The notes below the pieces were generated by a model. It was not told where the DNA came from, did not search any database, and saw only the letters and a program-made list of their open reading frames with translations. A stretch of DNA of 64,000 nt from DAOPYU01 sp942493245 (GTDB taxonomy: Bacteria; Sumerlaeota; Sumerlaeia; UBA8349): contig OW818685.1 in NCBI GenBank assembly GCA_942493245.1, positions 620,001 through 684,000 on the forward strand, in the 5' to 3' direction. Positions 1 through 10,044 of the stretch are shown in pieces. The translations under genes and the position numbers were made by a program. Numbering within the stretch: the stretch's first letter is position 1; each line of letters begins with the position of its first letter.

Positions 1-683
1 GCGATCGCGTCGGCCAGGGTGCTGTTGTTGTCGAGCGCATCGAGCAATTCGCGGTTCTGGGTCAGGACGACGGGTCTGGCGCCAGGGGTGACAACCAGCG
101 AGACGGGTTCGATCAACATGTTGGTCAATGCAAACGGCGTGGCCGCCGCGGCCACGGCGGCGGCGCTTTCGCGGGTTTCGAGCTGGATCATCCGCGCGCG
201 GGCTTCGGGGCCGGCGACTTCCTTGGAGGCGCTGATCAGGTCCAGCAGACGGTTTCGGACTTCGTTGAGGTCCGAAACGGTTTCGAGGTGTTCGAAGCCG
301 GGTTCCTTCTTGAGGGCGCGGGCCAGCATCGAAACTTCCTTCAGGTAGTAGTTCTTCTGATTTTCCGGAACCAGATACATCACGATGAGACGTACCAGCG
401 GCCCGTTGGGAATGCCGTAGTCAATGCCCGTGGGACTCCAGCCGATGGCGCACAGCAGGTCGCCCTCGAAGGCGATGCGCGCGTGGGGACAGGCCCACCC
501 CATGCCGATGGTGGTGTTCGAGGTTTTCTCGCGCGCCAGCACCAGGCCGGCCACGTCGGTGCCGGCGGGCAGGGAGGGGATGGCCTCGATCAGGCAGGCC
601 AGCAACTGGAGCGAACGCTCTTTATCGTTGTCGGGCAGTTCGAGCAGACGCCCTTCCTGCAACGCATCCAACAGACTGTTCAT
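1..683 (-). CDS. PTS EIIA (PtsN/fructose-type) domain protein, 3' end cut by the window
   Basis: I translated this from the ATG at 683 because no stop occurs before the window edge. About 227 residues are visible. Residues ~5-150 look like a PTS EIIA type-2 domain (fructose/mannitol/PtsN). The segment GMGWACPHARI matches the phospho-acceptor histidine motif (usually G-x-A-x-PH). A further ~75 residues with an alpha-helical, Ala-rich look continue past the usual ~150-residue domain, so this is longer than plain PtsN. Such proteins relay phosphate in sugar uptake or regulate nitrogen and potassium metabolism. A strong ribosome site (AAAGGAG) lies just upstream. The start overlaps the stop of the upstream membrane-protein gene (ATGA), so the two are probably translationally coupled. 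No EIIB or EIIC is in view, so a regulatory role is as likely as transport. Confidence 0.75.
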   Translation of the reverse strand, partial: MNSLLDALQEGRLLELPDNDKERSLQLLACLIEAIPSLPAGTDVAGLVLAREKTSNTTIGMGWACPHARIAFEGDLLCAIGWSPTGIDYGIPNGPLVRLIVMYLVPENQKNYYLKEVSMLARALKKEPGFEHLETVSDLNEVRNRLLDLISASKEVAGPEARARMIQLETRESAAAVAAAATPFALTNMLIEPVSLVVTPGARPVVLTQNRELLDALDNNSTLADAI

Positions 684-967
684 TCTTTATTCTCTCCTTT
701 TTTTCGCGCGGGACGGTACCGATTCTGGTGTCCCCAGCAGACGCCGTACACGCCCCCGAGAAAGGGGAAGATCCAGAGGGAATGGAAATACCACGGCATA
801 TCGGGTCCAGAAAGACTTCTCAACATCGAATTGTTCATCATATAGACCACGGTTCCGATCGCAATACAGATTCCGACAAACACCCCGCAAATCAGCTGGG
901 CAATCCGGTCCAGGAAGGCGTTCCATACCCGACTCCAGAATCCCTGTTCTTTCTCGACAGGTTCCAT
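680..967 (-). CDS. Small two-helix membrane protein, function unknown
   Basis: This is a 95-residue protein with an acidic start, two hydrophobic segments (about residues 23-44 and 60-80) and a basic tail. It looks like a small inner-membrane protein with both ends in the cytoplasm. I do not recognise a family. Its stop overlaps the start of the PTS EIIA gene by 4 bp, and it lies about 30 bp downstream of the Mg2+ ATPase gene on the same strand. The three genes could be one transcript. Membership of this operon is the only clue to its role. Confidence 0.6.
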   Translation of the reverse strand: MEPVEKEQGFWSRVWNAFLDRIAQLICGVFVGICIAIGTVVYMMNNSMLRSLSGPDMPWYFHSLWIFPFLGGVYGVCWGHQNRYRPARKKGENKE

Positions 968-997
968 TTTCCGTGAATCCTCAACCGTGGTCAGGCG

Positions 998-3655
998 TTA
1001 TTCCCTTCCGAATCGTTTCAGGAACCAGACTTTGACTTTATGCGTCAGCACACTGTAGGTGAGCAGAAAACCGGCGATCCAGAGCCAATAAATCCCCGGC
1101 AGGGGCACGAATCCCAACACTGAAGCAAAGGGGGAATAGGGCAACCACGCGCCGAACGCCATCACCCCCAGGGTGGTCAGAGTCATGGGCAAAGACGCAC
1201 AACTCTGGAAGAAAGGAATACGACCCGTCCGGATAATATGCACAATGAGGGTCTGCGTCAAGAGCGATTCGACAAACCAGCCGGTCTGAAACAGGCGTTC
1301 GAGATCCCCCTGTTCGACGCTATCCGCCGCCATCGTGGCAAACGCCTTGCAGTTAAAGAAGAACCACATCAGAGCGAAAGTCGCGTAGTCGAAGATCGAA
1401 CTGATCGGCCCGATGCAGATCATGAACCATTTGATGTTCTTGATGTCCCACTTCAGGGGTTTGGCGATGAGCTCCTCGTCCACATTGTCGGAGGGGATAC
1501 CGGTCTGCGAAACGTCGTACAGAAGGTTGTTGACCAGAATCTGGATGGGTTTCATCGGCAGGAAGGGAAACAGGTAACTGGCGCCCAGGACGCTGAACAT
1601 GTTACCGAAGTTGGAACTGGCGCCCATCCGAATATACTTGATGATGTTCGCGAAGACCTTGCGCCCTTCCTTAATCCCCTCCTCGAGAACCAGCAGGCTC
1701 TTTTCCAGCAAGACGATGTCCGCGGCTTCTTTGGCCACATCCACCGCCGAATCCACCGAAATTCCGACGTCGGCGGCCCGAAGCGAGAGGGCGTCGTTGA
1801 TGCCGTCCCCCATATAGCCCACCACATGCCCCTGCTGGCGCAGGGACTGAATAACCTGCTCCTTTTGCGAGGGGGAAAGGCGCGCCAGGATATCGGCTTC
1901 CTGAACGACCCGGTCGAACTGTTCGCCACTCATGTGAATGAGTTCATCGCCCGTGACCGAATGGTTCACGTCAAGCCCCACGTCGCGACAGATTTTACGG
2001 GTCACGAGGGCGTTGTCCCCGGTCAAAATTTTAACGCGGACCCCGGCTTCTTTCAAATGAGCCAGCGCCTGGGCGGTCGAGTCTTTCGGCGGGTCGAAGA
2101 AGGCGATGTATCCGAGCAGGGTCAACCCGCTTTCATCGGCCACGGTGAAGGAAGTTTTGTCGCGCGCAAACTCGCGGTAGGCCAGGCCCAGCACCCGGTA
2201 GCCGTCGTTGTTGAGTTCCTCGACCTCTTCGTACAGGTCGTCGCGGATCATGTTGATGAGGGGATAGATTTCATCATCCACCTGGTAGTGGTCGCAGCAG
2301 GAGTAGATTTCCTCGACCGCGCCCTTGCAGATCAGCACGTGGTCGCCCTCGTAGTCCACGACCACGGACATGCGCCGGCGCTGGAAGTCGAAGGGCAATT
2401 CGTCCACCAGACGGCAGTTGCGCTCGACGTCGAATTCGGTGTACTCGAGCACCGCGCGGTCAATCAGGTTGCGCAGGCCGGTCTGGAAGTAACTGTTCAG
2501 ATAGGCGTAGCGGAGCACGTCGTCGCACTCGCTACCGGTGATGTTCACGTGGCGTTCCAGAACCACGTGGTCCTGGGTCAGGGTCCCCGTCTTGTCGGTA
2601 CACAGGATGTCTATCGCGCCGAAGTTCTGGATCGAGGAGAGCTGCTTGACGATGACCTTCTTTTTCGACATCGTCAGGGCGCCCTTGGCCAGGTTCACCG
2701 TCACGATCATGGGCAGCATCTCGGGAGTCAGACCCACGGCGATCGTGAGCGAAAAGAAGAGCGCATCGAGCCAGTCGTGCTTGGTGATACCCACAATGAG
2801 AAACACGGCCATCACCAGGACAACCATGAAACGGATCATCAGCCAGGTGAAGGAACGCACACCCTTGTCGAAACTGGTTTCGACCCGCGTTTCCGAGAGA
2901 CGCTCGGCGATCGAACCAAAGTAGGTGCGCACGCCCGTGTTGACCACCACGCCGCGGGCCGTGCCGCTCAGCACATTGCTCCCCTGGAAACACGCATTGC
3001 TCAACTCGTGGACGACGCGCCCCTTGATGTCGCACGGCTCGGCGTTTTTCTCGACCGGCAAAGATTCCCCGGTCAGGACCGACTGGCTGACGAAAAAGTC
3101 CTTGGCCGTGAGCAGGCGCAGATCCGCCGGGATCACCGACCCGGCATGCAACACAACGATATCGCCCGGGACCACTTCGGCCAACGGGACATCCACTTCC
3201 TTGCCGTCGCGTATCAGGACCGCGTGCGACTGCACGCGCTTGCCGAGCGCCTCGACGGCTTTTGAGGAACGGCGATCCAACACGTAGGACAGACCCACGC
3301 TCAGGGCGATCATCCCGCCCACGATCAGGGTGGACTTGAATTCACCGATCAACGCCGAGACGGCGGCGATTACGATCAACTGCACAACCAGCGGGCTGCG
3401 GCACCGGCGCAGAATGTCGCTCCAGAAGCCAATACTCTTTGTCAGGGAAATTTCGTTGCGCCCGTGCTCGTCCAGCCGTTCTTCGACTTCGTCCGAACTC
3501 AGACCCTGAAGAGTGCCTTTCAGGGTCTGGAGCGAACGGTCGGCGGGACAGGAGCACAGTTCGATGAGTCGGCGTTCGTGCTCGGAGAGGGAATGGCTTG
3601 CCGCCTCTTTAACGATCTGGGTTGAAGAAAATTTTCCGAATAAACTTCTGAGCAT
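998..3655 (-). CDS. mgtA: Magnesium-translocating P-type ATPase (MgtA/MgtB type)
   Basis: This is an 885-residue P-type ATPase of the P3B (Mg2+ import) type. Visible motifs are TGES in the actuator domain, DKTGTLT with the phosphorylated Asp at about residue 354, KGAVEE and TGDN in the nucleotide domain, and GDGIND in the hinge. Membrane helices flank these in the usual 4 + 6 arrangement, and the length is normal for MgtA (~900). The reading frame can be extended to a TTG at 3670. I prefer the ATG at 3655 because GGGAG lies at good spacing before it; an ATG at 3661 is the alternative. The long region upstream (3656-4627) could hold a leader, but I do not see a clear Mg2+ (M-box) riboswitch. 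Confidence 0.93.
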   Translation of the reverse strand: MLRSLFGKFSSTQIVKEAASHSLSEHERRLIELCSCPADRSLQTLKGTLQGLSSDEVEERLDEHGRNEISLTKSIGFWSDILRRCRSPLVVQLIVIAAVSALIGEFKSTLIVGGMIALSVGLSYVLDRRSSKAVEALGKRVQSHAVLIRDGKEVDVPLAEVVPGDIVVLHAGSVIPADLRLLTAKDFFVSQSVLTGESLPVEKNAEPCDIKGRVVHELSNACFQGSNVLSGTARGVVVNTGVRTYFGSIAERLSETRVETSFDKGVRSFTWLMIRFMVVLVMAVFLIVGITKHDWLDALFFSLTIAVGLTPEMLPMIVTVNLAKGALTMSKKKVIVKQLSSIQNFGAIDILCTDKTGTLTQDHVVLERHVNITGSECDDVLRYAYLNSYFQTGLRNLIDRAVLEYTEFDVERNCRLVDELPFDFQRRRMSVVVDYEGDHVLICKGAVEEIYSCCDHYQVDDEIYPLINMIRDDLYEEVEELNNDGYRVLGLAYREFARDKTSFTVADESGLTLLGYIAFFDPPKDSTAQALAHLKEAGVRVKILTGDNALVTRKICRDVGLDVNHSVTGDELIHMSGEQFDRVVQEADILARLSPSQKEQVIQSLRQQGHVVGYMGDGINDALSLRAADVGISVDSAVDVAKEAADIVLLEKSLLVLEEGIKEGRKVFANIIKYIRMGASSNFGNMFSVLGASYLFPFLPMKPIQILVNNLLYDVSQTGIPSDNVDEELIAKPLKWDIKNIKWFMICIGPISSIFDYATFALMWFFFNCKAFATMAADSVEQGDLERLFQTGWFVESLLTQTLIVHIIRTGRIPFFQSCASLPMTLTTLGVMAFGAWLPYSPFASVLGFVPLPGIYWLWIAGFLLTYSVLTHKVKVWFLKRFGRE

Positions 3656-3670
3656 AACCATCTCTCCCAA

Positions 3671-4627
3671 CCCAGCGTGCCGAACCGAGGGGCGATTGCG
3701 CGCTTCCCTCGCGACTGACGGGTGATAACTCCTGTGGGGGCGGGCCGAAGCCGGGTGGAACCGTGAATCTTATTTGCTGACAGGCATAACCACCTGATTT
3801 TTCACGGCTCGGGTTCTTTCTCACCCCGGGAAAGAACCGGACGCCTTGCACAGGATACCGCACGTGCCAGCCCCTGGTGGAAATCGGCTGGAACGGTCGG
3901 TTTGGACGCTGAACGAAACCGACGCCGGTTTCGCCTCAACGTCCGGTGGTAGAGGGAGGATGGAGCGTACCGGCGCAGGCGGATTGCTGCGGGGTCAGCC
4001 TGCGCGAGACGGAGAATAGATGGGTTATGCAAAAAAGAGGAATCGGCGCGCCCACCCACGGGCGCATTCCATTCCAAAGGGCCGGATGACCGGCATCTCG
4101 ATAGGTATCAATCATGACTCGACCTCCAACAGGACCGCATCCACGCGGCCTGCCGAAGGCGAATCTGTCGGGTGAACCGGAAGAAAAACAGATTCAGAAG
4201 GGCAGGGCTGCACGCGGTTGTTTCGCGGCCCAAAGTCTCGGAAATTCCACAATGACGCGCATGTCAGGAGGACAGATGCGGTAGGTACTAGGACCGTCGC
4301 CGTCTTCCATAAGATCTCAGCCCTTTCTTTGTGGATGGTTTCCGCTGGCCGGAGGAATCGTGTGTTTCCCTCCCGACCGCGTGAGAGAGTGCCTTCATAG
4401 TAACACCTTGAAATCGGGAATCAAGCCTTTTTCCGGGGGACCCTTCAGAATGTTGCATCTGGAATGTTCTCAATGCGATACAAAGGCAACAGCGCCCCCG
4501 TTGGGGGGCGATTGCAGGTTGAGAAGGGGCAAACGGCGATTTGCCCAGAAAAAATCGTGCATCCGCTTCCCCGATTTGCTTTAATTCCGTTTGAAGCGCC
4601 ATTGCAAGGGAGTGCAAAACCCTCATC
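3671..4627. other. Gene-free stretch between the divergent mgtA and hisH genes
   Basis: About 950 bp separate these divergent genes. Short open frames on both strands here have no recognisable product and look like random GC-rich ORFs. I see two perfect short hairpins near the hisH side: a C/G-rich stem at 4493-4510, and a 7-bp stem with a 6-base loop at 4527-4546 followed by an A-run. They may belong to a hisH leader or to a terminator read from the other strand. No M-box, T-box or tRNA is apparent. Confidence 0.5.
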
Positions 4628-5239
4628 ATGATCACCATAGTTGACTACAACGCGGGCAATCTCAGAAGTGTACAACGCGCGTGCGCCGCCGTGGGAGCCG
4701 AATCGGTCATCACCAACGACCCGGACGCCGTGGCCAACGCCACCCGGCTCATTTTCCCCGGGGTCGGAGCCGCCCACAGCGCCATGACCACGCTCCACTC
4801 GACTGGCCTGGACGAGGCGCTCCGGACCGCCTACCGGAAAGGTACCCCGTTCCTCGGGTTGTGCCTCGGAACGCAGATCATCCTCCAGCATTCCGAAGAG
4901 GGGGATGTCCCCTGTCTCGGCCTTCTGGAGGGACAGGTGGTCAAGTTCCGCATCCAGAACCCCCTGCTCAAGGTGCCCCACATGGGGTGGAACGCGGTCC
5001 GGATCACGCGGTCGCACCCGGTTCTGGAAGGGATCGCCAGCGGAATCGAGTTTTACTTCGTCCATTCCTACCACCCGGCCGCCGTGCCGGAGGAACTGGT
5101 GTGCGGCGTGACCGAGTACGAGTACGAGTTTCCCTGTGTCCTGGCGCGCGAAAACCTGTTCGCGACCCAGTTCCACCCGGAGAAAAGCGGGCGCTACGGC
5201 CTGAAACTGATCGAAAATTTTACGAAATGGAACCCTTGA
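4628..5239 (+). CDS. hisH: Imidazole glycerol phosphate synthase, glutaminase subunit HisH
   Basis: This 203-residue class I glutamine amidotransferase supplies ammonia to HisF for the fifth step of histidine synthesis. The nucleophile Cys79 lies in GLCLGTQ (most HisH have CLGMQ), and the His183/Glu185 pair is in HPEK. PGVGAAHSAM and VHSYH are typical of HisH. The protein is full length, starts at ATG, and is followed 54 bp later by hisF. Other histidine genes are not in the window, so the pathway is probably scattered. A HisH/HisF-like pair can also serve surface-sugar amidation, but these sequences look like the histidine enzymes. Confidence 0.93.
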   Translation: MITIVDYNAGNLRSVQRACAAVGAESVITNDPDAVANATRLIFPGVGAAHSAMTTLHSTGLDEALRTAYRKGTPFLGLCLGTQIILQHSEEGDVPCLGLLEGQVVKFRIQNPLLKVPHMGWNAVRITRSHPVLEGIASGIEFYFVHSYHPAAVPEELVCGVTEYEYEFPCVLARENLFATQFHPEKSGRYGLKLIENFTKWNP

Positions 5240-5293
5240 GCGCGCGGAATCAATCCGACGGATTTCAAGTGGATGAAATACGGAGTCTCTCCC

Positions 5294-6073
<780 letters not shown>

Positions 6074-6386
6074 AGGCGGAATCTGGCGAAATAGAAATAG
6101 TGATCCGAAAACGGACATTCCTGGGAGGGAGGGCGTCCCGCCCGCCTGGAAAAAACAGGCAAAGGCGTTCAACTGCGGTTTTCAGGGGGATGAATTTCTT
6201 GCCGAAAAGATCGGAATAACGCTTCCGTCTTAATTATTCTCCTTGAACCGGAAATCCAGACGGGAGGGGGTGGAGTTGGATGTCCCCCGATTGCCAGATT
6301 GGATTTCCACCGCGTTGCCGCGTTTTCGATCAGTCGTTCCGGGCGGAATTGTCCCAGCCCCCATCCATTCAGGAAGGAAAATCGCC
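6074..6386. other. Spacer between hisF and the oxidoreductase gene
   Basis: About 310 bp carry no convincing gene. The reading frame of the oxidoreductase runs back into this stretch but has no ribosome site there. The middle (around 6262-6310) is weakly similar in wording to 7880-7930, which lies after the second hisF-end copy. This suggests the two flanks share ancestry, but the match is too degenerate to align confidently by eye. Confidence 0.4.
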
Positions 6387-7697
6387 ATGTCTGATACAAT
6401 TCTCCCCTCCATCCCGAAGGACGTTCCCCGTCGCACTTTCCTGAAAACGCTCACCGGCGGCGTGGCCGGCGCCGGATTGCTCGGCGGTCTGGCCGCTGCG
6501 ACCCCGGCTTCCCAGCAAACGCCGGCGCCCGGCGTCGCGGCTTTGACGCCCGGTCCGCGTTCCAGCAAAATCATCAAGGTGGGGGTCGTTGGGGGCAACT
6601 TCGGTCTGAGTTTCTTCTGGCACCTGCATCCCAACAGCAAGGTGACGGCCGTCTGCGACTTGCGCCCCGACCGTCTGGCCGAGATGGCCAAGACCTACCA
6701 GTGCGGCAACACCTACAAGGACTTCCGGACGATGCTACGTGAGGCCGACATCGACGCGGTGGCCGTTTTCACCCCGGCCCCGCTGCACGTCTGGATGGCC
6801 ACCGAGGCGATGAAGGCCGGCAAGCACGTCATCAGTGCCGTCCCGGCGGGTATGTCGCTCGAGGAACTGGCCCAACTGGTCGAGTGCAAGGAAAAGACCG
6901 GTATGACCTACATGATGGCCGAGACCAGCTTTTTCCGTCCCGAGATCATCACCTGCCGCGAGTGGGCGCGCGCGGGTCGCTTCGGCACTATCTTCTATTC
7001 CGAGGCCGAGTACCACCACGAGGGACTGATCCCCCTGATGTACGACGAGAAGGGCTTGCCGACCTGGCGCCACGGCCTGCCGCCGATGCACTACCCGACG
7101 CACTGCACCGGCCTCATCATCCCCGTCATCAACGAGCGGCTGACCGAGGTGCAGGCGATCGGCTGGGGCGACGGCCACGAGGTGCTTCAGACCAACGAAT
7201 ACGAGAATCCCTTCTGGAACACCAACGGGTTCTTCAAGACCTCGGGCGGCCACAGCTGCCGCATCTCGGTCTGCTGGCACATCGCCGCTTCGGGAACCGA
7301 GCGCGGGCAGTTCTACGGCGACCGCATGTCGTACATTATGGAGCGTCCAGACGGTTCGCCCAACATCGTTTACAGCATCCGCGAGGGCAAGGAAGTGAAA
7401 CTCGACGCCAACGGTTACCCCGAGGGCGACGTGAAGCGCGAGCCATTCGAGCAGCCCAACCACTGGGACAAACTGCCCGAGCCGCTGCGCATCGGGAGCG
7501 GCCACGGCGGTTCGCACACTCACATCACGCACGAGTTCATCAGCGCGCTGGTGGACGGACGGGCGCCGCTGGTGGACGTGTACGAGGCGGCGGCCTTCAC
7601 CGCGCCCGGCATCGTCGCCCACCAGTCGGCCCTCAAGGGGGGCGAGGCGATGAAAATCCCCAGCTTCGACAAGACCGTGGATAAACCCAAAGCCTGA
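6387..7697 (+). CDS. Tat-exported Gfo/Idh/MocA-family protein with altered active-site motif
   Basis: This is a 436-residue protein. It begins with a twin-arginine signal (PRRTFLK at residues 14-20) and a Gly/Ala-rich hydrophobic stretch, then a Rossmann NAD(P) domain (KVGVVGGNFG at 64-73) and a C-terminal Gfo/Idh/MocA-type domain. The family usually carries E-K-P with a catalytic lysine. Here the equivalent segment reads HVISAVPAGMS (148-158), so the lysine is missing. Related Tat-exported members act on sugars or glycans, but the reaction here is unknown. The ATG at 6387 is preceded by AGGAAGGAAA. The gene sits between hisF and a duplicate of the hisF 3' end, only 5 bp upstream of the latter, which suggests it arrived by insertion or recombination. 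Confidence 0.82.
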   Translation: MSDTILPSIPKDVPRRTFLKTLTGGVAGAGLLGGLAAATPASQQTPAPGVAALTPGPRSSKIIKVGVVGGNFGLSFFWHLHPNSKVTAVCDLRPDRLAEMAKTYQCGNTYKDFRTMLREADIDAVAVFTPAPLHVWMATEAMKAGKHVISAVPAGMSLEELAQLVECKEKTGMTYMMAETSFFRPEIITCREWARAGRFGTIFYSEAEYHHEGLIPLMYDEKGLPTWRHGLPPMHYPTHCTGLIIPVINERLTEVQAIGWGDGHEVLQTNEYENPFWNTNGFFKTSGGHSCRISVCWHIAASGTERGQFYGDRMSYIMERPDGSPNIVYSIREGKEVKLDANGYPEGDVKREPFEQPNHWDKLPEPLRIGSGHGGSHTHITHEFISALVDGRAPLVDVYEAAAFTAPGIVAHQSALKGGEAMKIPSFDKTVDKPKA

Positions 7698-7702
7698 TCG
7701 CG

Positions 7703-7817
7703 AGGTCGCGCCGACTCGGCCCTCGTGGCCAGCATGGTCCACTACGGCGAATACACATGCCGCGACCTCAAACAATACCTCCACGACCGTGGGGTCAAGA
7801 TGCGGATGGAGTATTGA
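7703..7817 (+). pseudogene. Direct repeat, copy 2: orphan hisF 3'-terminal fragment
   Basis: This copies the last 115 bp of hisF, still in frame and ending in the same stop codon. It encodes about 38 C-terminal residues with no start, so it is not a working gene. Of the five differences from hisF, one changes His to Arg, one Ala to Ser, and two adjacent ones Gly to Asp. It therefore looks like a diverged allele rather than a fresh tandem copy. It begins 5 bp after the stop of the oxidoreductase gene. Confidence 0.9.
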
Positions 7818-8133
7818 TCCGAATTTGAAATCAAACCGATATCATTTTGAATGCACCTGGGTAGGAGGCAGTATCCCCCGAGGGGAAGGGATTGAGTGGG
7901 ATGTCACCGGATTTGCACCGGATTTCACGGTTTGGGCAGAGACACCCACACCCTCCCACCCGACCCGCCATGCCCCTTTCAAAGGACGTCCCCATTGGAA
8001 TCGCCCCCCCCCACCCTGTCAAACAGATTTTCGGATGGGCGGATTGAATCCTTGACGAGGTTTATACACTATGATTAAGTAAATCACCATTGCAGAGTGC
8101 AACTGGATGAGTGCTTCTAGTGGAGAATCAACA
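7818..8133. other. Spacer before the AIPR gene
   Basis: About 315 bp have no gene I can support. Base composition shifts here from GC-rich to the AT-richer AIPR gene. A possible promoter for AIPR is TTGACG at 8052-8057, followed 17 bases later by the poor -10 TTAAGT. Confidence 0.35.
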
Positions 8134-9846
8134 ATGAACATCAATGCCAGTATTGTGGATCAGCGAATCGGTGGAATTCTTGAAGACCATCAAGATCTGT
8201 TTGGGGATGAAAAAGACCCAGACCGCAGAAAAACCAACGCTTTCACAACTTTGGTCATGTCGGCCTTCATGGGAATGCCCTTGGAAGAAGCATCTGAACT
8301 GTTGACGGATGGTGGAAACGACGCGGGCATTGATGGGATGCACATCGGCGAGGAAGAGGATGGGGAATTCTCGGTTACCCTTTTCCAGACGAAATATCGA
8401 AAAGACTTGAATGTAGAGGCCAATTTTCCGGAAACTGCCATTCAGAAAGCGATTAATACGATAGGTGTTTTGTTCGACCCCTCAAAAGATATCCAATTGA
8501 ATCCCAGGATAGCGCCAAGGGTGGAGGAAATACGATCCTTGATTCGGGATGGATATATCCCGAATATTCGAATGGTTTTTTCCAACAATGGGGCAATCTG
8601 GACAAAACAGTCTCAGAATTGGATGGATCAATCAGGATTCCCCTCCGAGCAAGTTCAATGGATTCATTACAACCATGATTCGATCATTGCAGTCTTACAA
8701 AAGAAACGTTCGGTGAATGACTCTTTACGCATGCATGGGAAAGCGGTACTCGAGGAATTCAACTTTCGCAGGGTATTGATCGGGAAAGTGCCCGTCACTG
8801 AAATAGCAGAACTCTTTAATCGTCATGACGATCTGCTCTTGGAACGGAATATCCGTCGTTACTTAGGAATGCACTCAAATCGCGTGAATTCGGCAATACA
8901 CCAGACTTTGATTGATCCAGAAAAACGGGAGAACTTCTTCTTTTTCAACAATGGAATCACCATGATTTGTCGGCAATTCCGGCATAACGCCCTGCAGGGG
9001 GAAAATTTCCAAGTCAAACTTGATGGCCTTCAAATCATTAATGGAGGTCAAACATGCAAGACAATCCAGCAGACCTTGAATTCTCCCGACCTTTTGTCCG
9101 CATTTGAAAGCGTCTATGTGTTAGTCCGTATTTACGAACTGGCAGACAATGATCAAGGGTTTGTCCATGACATCACCTACGCCACCAACAGCCAGAACCC
9201 GGTTGATCTGCGCGATTTGCGATCGAATGACGAAATTCAGAAACAGTTGGAACTCGGAATAAAGGAGTTAGGGTATTCCTATAAACGTCAACGAGAAGAG
9301 ACATCTGGCGGTCCAACCGTTGTTACAAGTTCTGTCGTTGCAGAAAGTGTTTTGGCTATCTGGAGACGAAGTCCTCATCAAGCCAAGTTTCGAAGAAGAG
9401 AACACTTTGGAGCCCTTTACAAAAGGATATTCGAAAACCTAAATGCAGCTCAGGCACTAATGGCTGTCCAAATTTTCCGTTATGTTGAAAACCAGCGTAA
9501 ACGTCCAATGATGGAGAATCCGCCGGAATTCCTCCCGTATGCCGCGCATTACATGGCGATGTTAATGGGTAATTTTTTGCTGCAAACGGTTGAGAACAAC
9601 GGCATGGGTACTCAGATTACCCATCGAAACTTTAAAGAAGTATTGGTTTTGTTTGAACGCGAAAAGGAGAGTTTCCTTGTCACTTCGATTCAAGATATTT
9701 CGGTTGCCCTCAAAGGGTTATATGGAGAAGACCGAAAGTTGTCACTTCAACAACTGTCGGCAACTTTCAGGCGTGGTGACTTGATGGAATTCTTTGCACG
9801 TGGATTTTTAGATGATATTCCTGAAGTAACAGATCATGTAGAATAA
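8134..9846 (+). CDS. AIPR-family (abortive infection phage resistance) protein
   Basis: This is a 570-residue protein of the AIPR type, a family named from abortive-infection phage resistance. Family signatures are RNIRRYLG, FFFFNNGITMIC and IINGGQT in the central and C-terminal part. The N-terminal ~90 residues carry GNDAGIDG (Asp63, Asp67) followed by FQTKY (Gln85-x-Lys87). That resembles a PD-(D/E)XK nuclease core, so a DNA- or RNA-cutting N-terminal domain is plausible (inference). I chose the ATG at 8134, with GGAGA upstream, over an ATG at 8107 lacking a site. The gene is clearly AT-richer than its neighbours and stands alone, as horizontally acquired defence genes often do. No partner toxin, methylase or helicase is adjacent. 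Confidence 0.85.
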   Translation: MNINASIVDQRIGGILEDHQDLFGDEKDPDRRKTNAFTTLVMSAFMGMPLEEASELLTDGGNDAGIDGMHIGEEEDGEFSVTLFQTKYRKDLNVEANFPETAIQKAINTIGVLFDPSKDIQLNPRIAPRVEEIRSLIRDGYIPNIRMVFSNNGAIWTKQSQNWMDQSGFPSEQVQWIHYNHDSIIAVLQKKRSVNDSLRMHGKAVLEEFNFRRVLIGKVPVTEIAELFNRHDDLLLERNIRRYLGMHSNRVNSAIHQTLIDPEKRENFFFFNNGITMICRQFRHNALQGENFQVKLDGLQIINGGQTCKTIQQTLNSPDLLSAFESVYVLVRIYELADNDQGFVHDITYATNSQNPVDLRDLRSNDEIQKQLELGIKELGYSYKRQREETSGGPTVVTSSVVAESVLAIWRRSPHQAKFRRREHFGALYKRIFENLNAAQALMAVQIFRYVENQRKRPMMENPPEFLPYAAHYMAMLMGNFLLQTVENNGMGTQITHRNFKEVLVLFEREKESFLVTSIQDISVALKGLYGEDRKLSLQQLSATFRRGDLMEFFARGFLDDIPEVTDHVE

Positions 9847-10044
9847 CGTTCTTTCTCTATCTCGACATCTATGATAAGTCCTCGTGAAGGGAAGAATCGG
9901 GAATCAAGGAACATACCGAGTTCATCCTCGTCCTTTTCCATGCCTTTCCTGCGATCAGGAACCCACGTATTCTGCCTCAACCTTCTCCTTCCGGGATGAT
10001 CGGTCCTCTTGGTTCGTCCTCCCGATCTTCTGGTTTGGGAGATC

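Noticed and set aside
1238..3265. 675-codon open frame on the plus strand
   Set aside because: It is the exact antisense of mgtA, with His/Asp/Val-rich nonsense composition and no ribosome site; GC-rich coding DNA commonly leaves such open antisense frames.
3802..4077. 91-codon minus-strand ORF upstream of mgtA
   Set aside because: Arg/Pro/Ser-rich chance-like translation, no ribosome site, no recognisable feature.
3671..4100. M-box (Mg2+) riboswitch upstream of mgtA
   Set aside because: I looked on the minus strand for the conserved M-box words and did not find a convincing set. A covariance-model search would decide.
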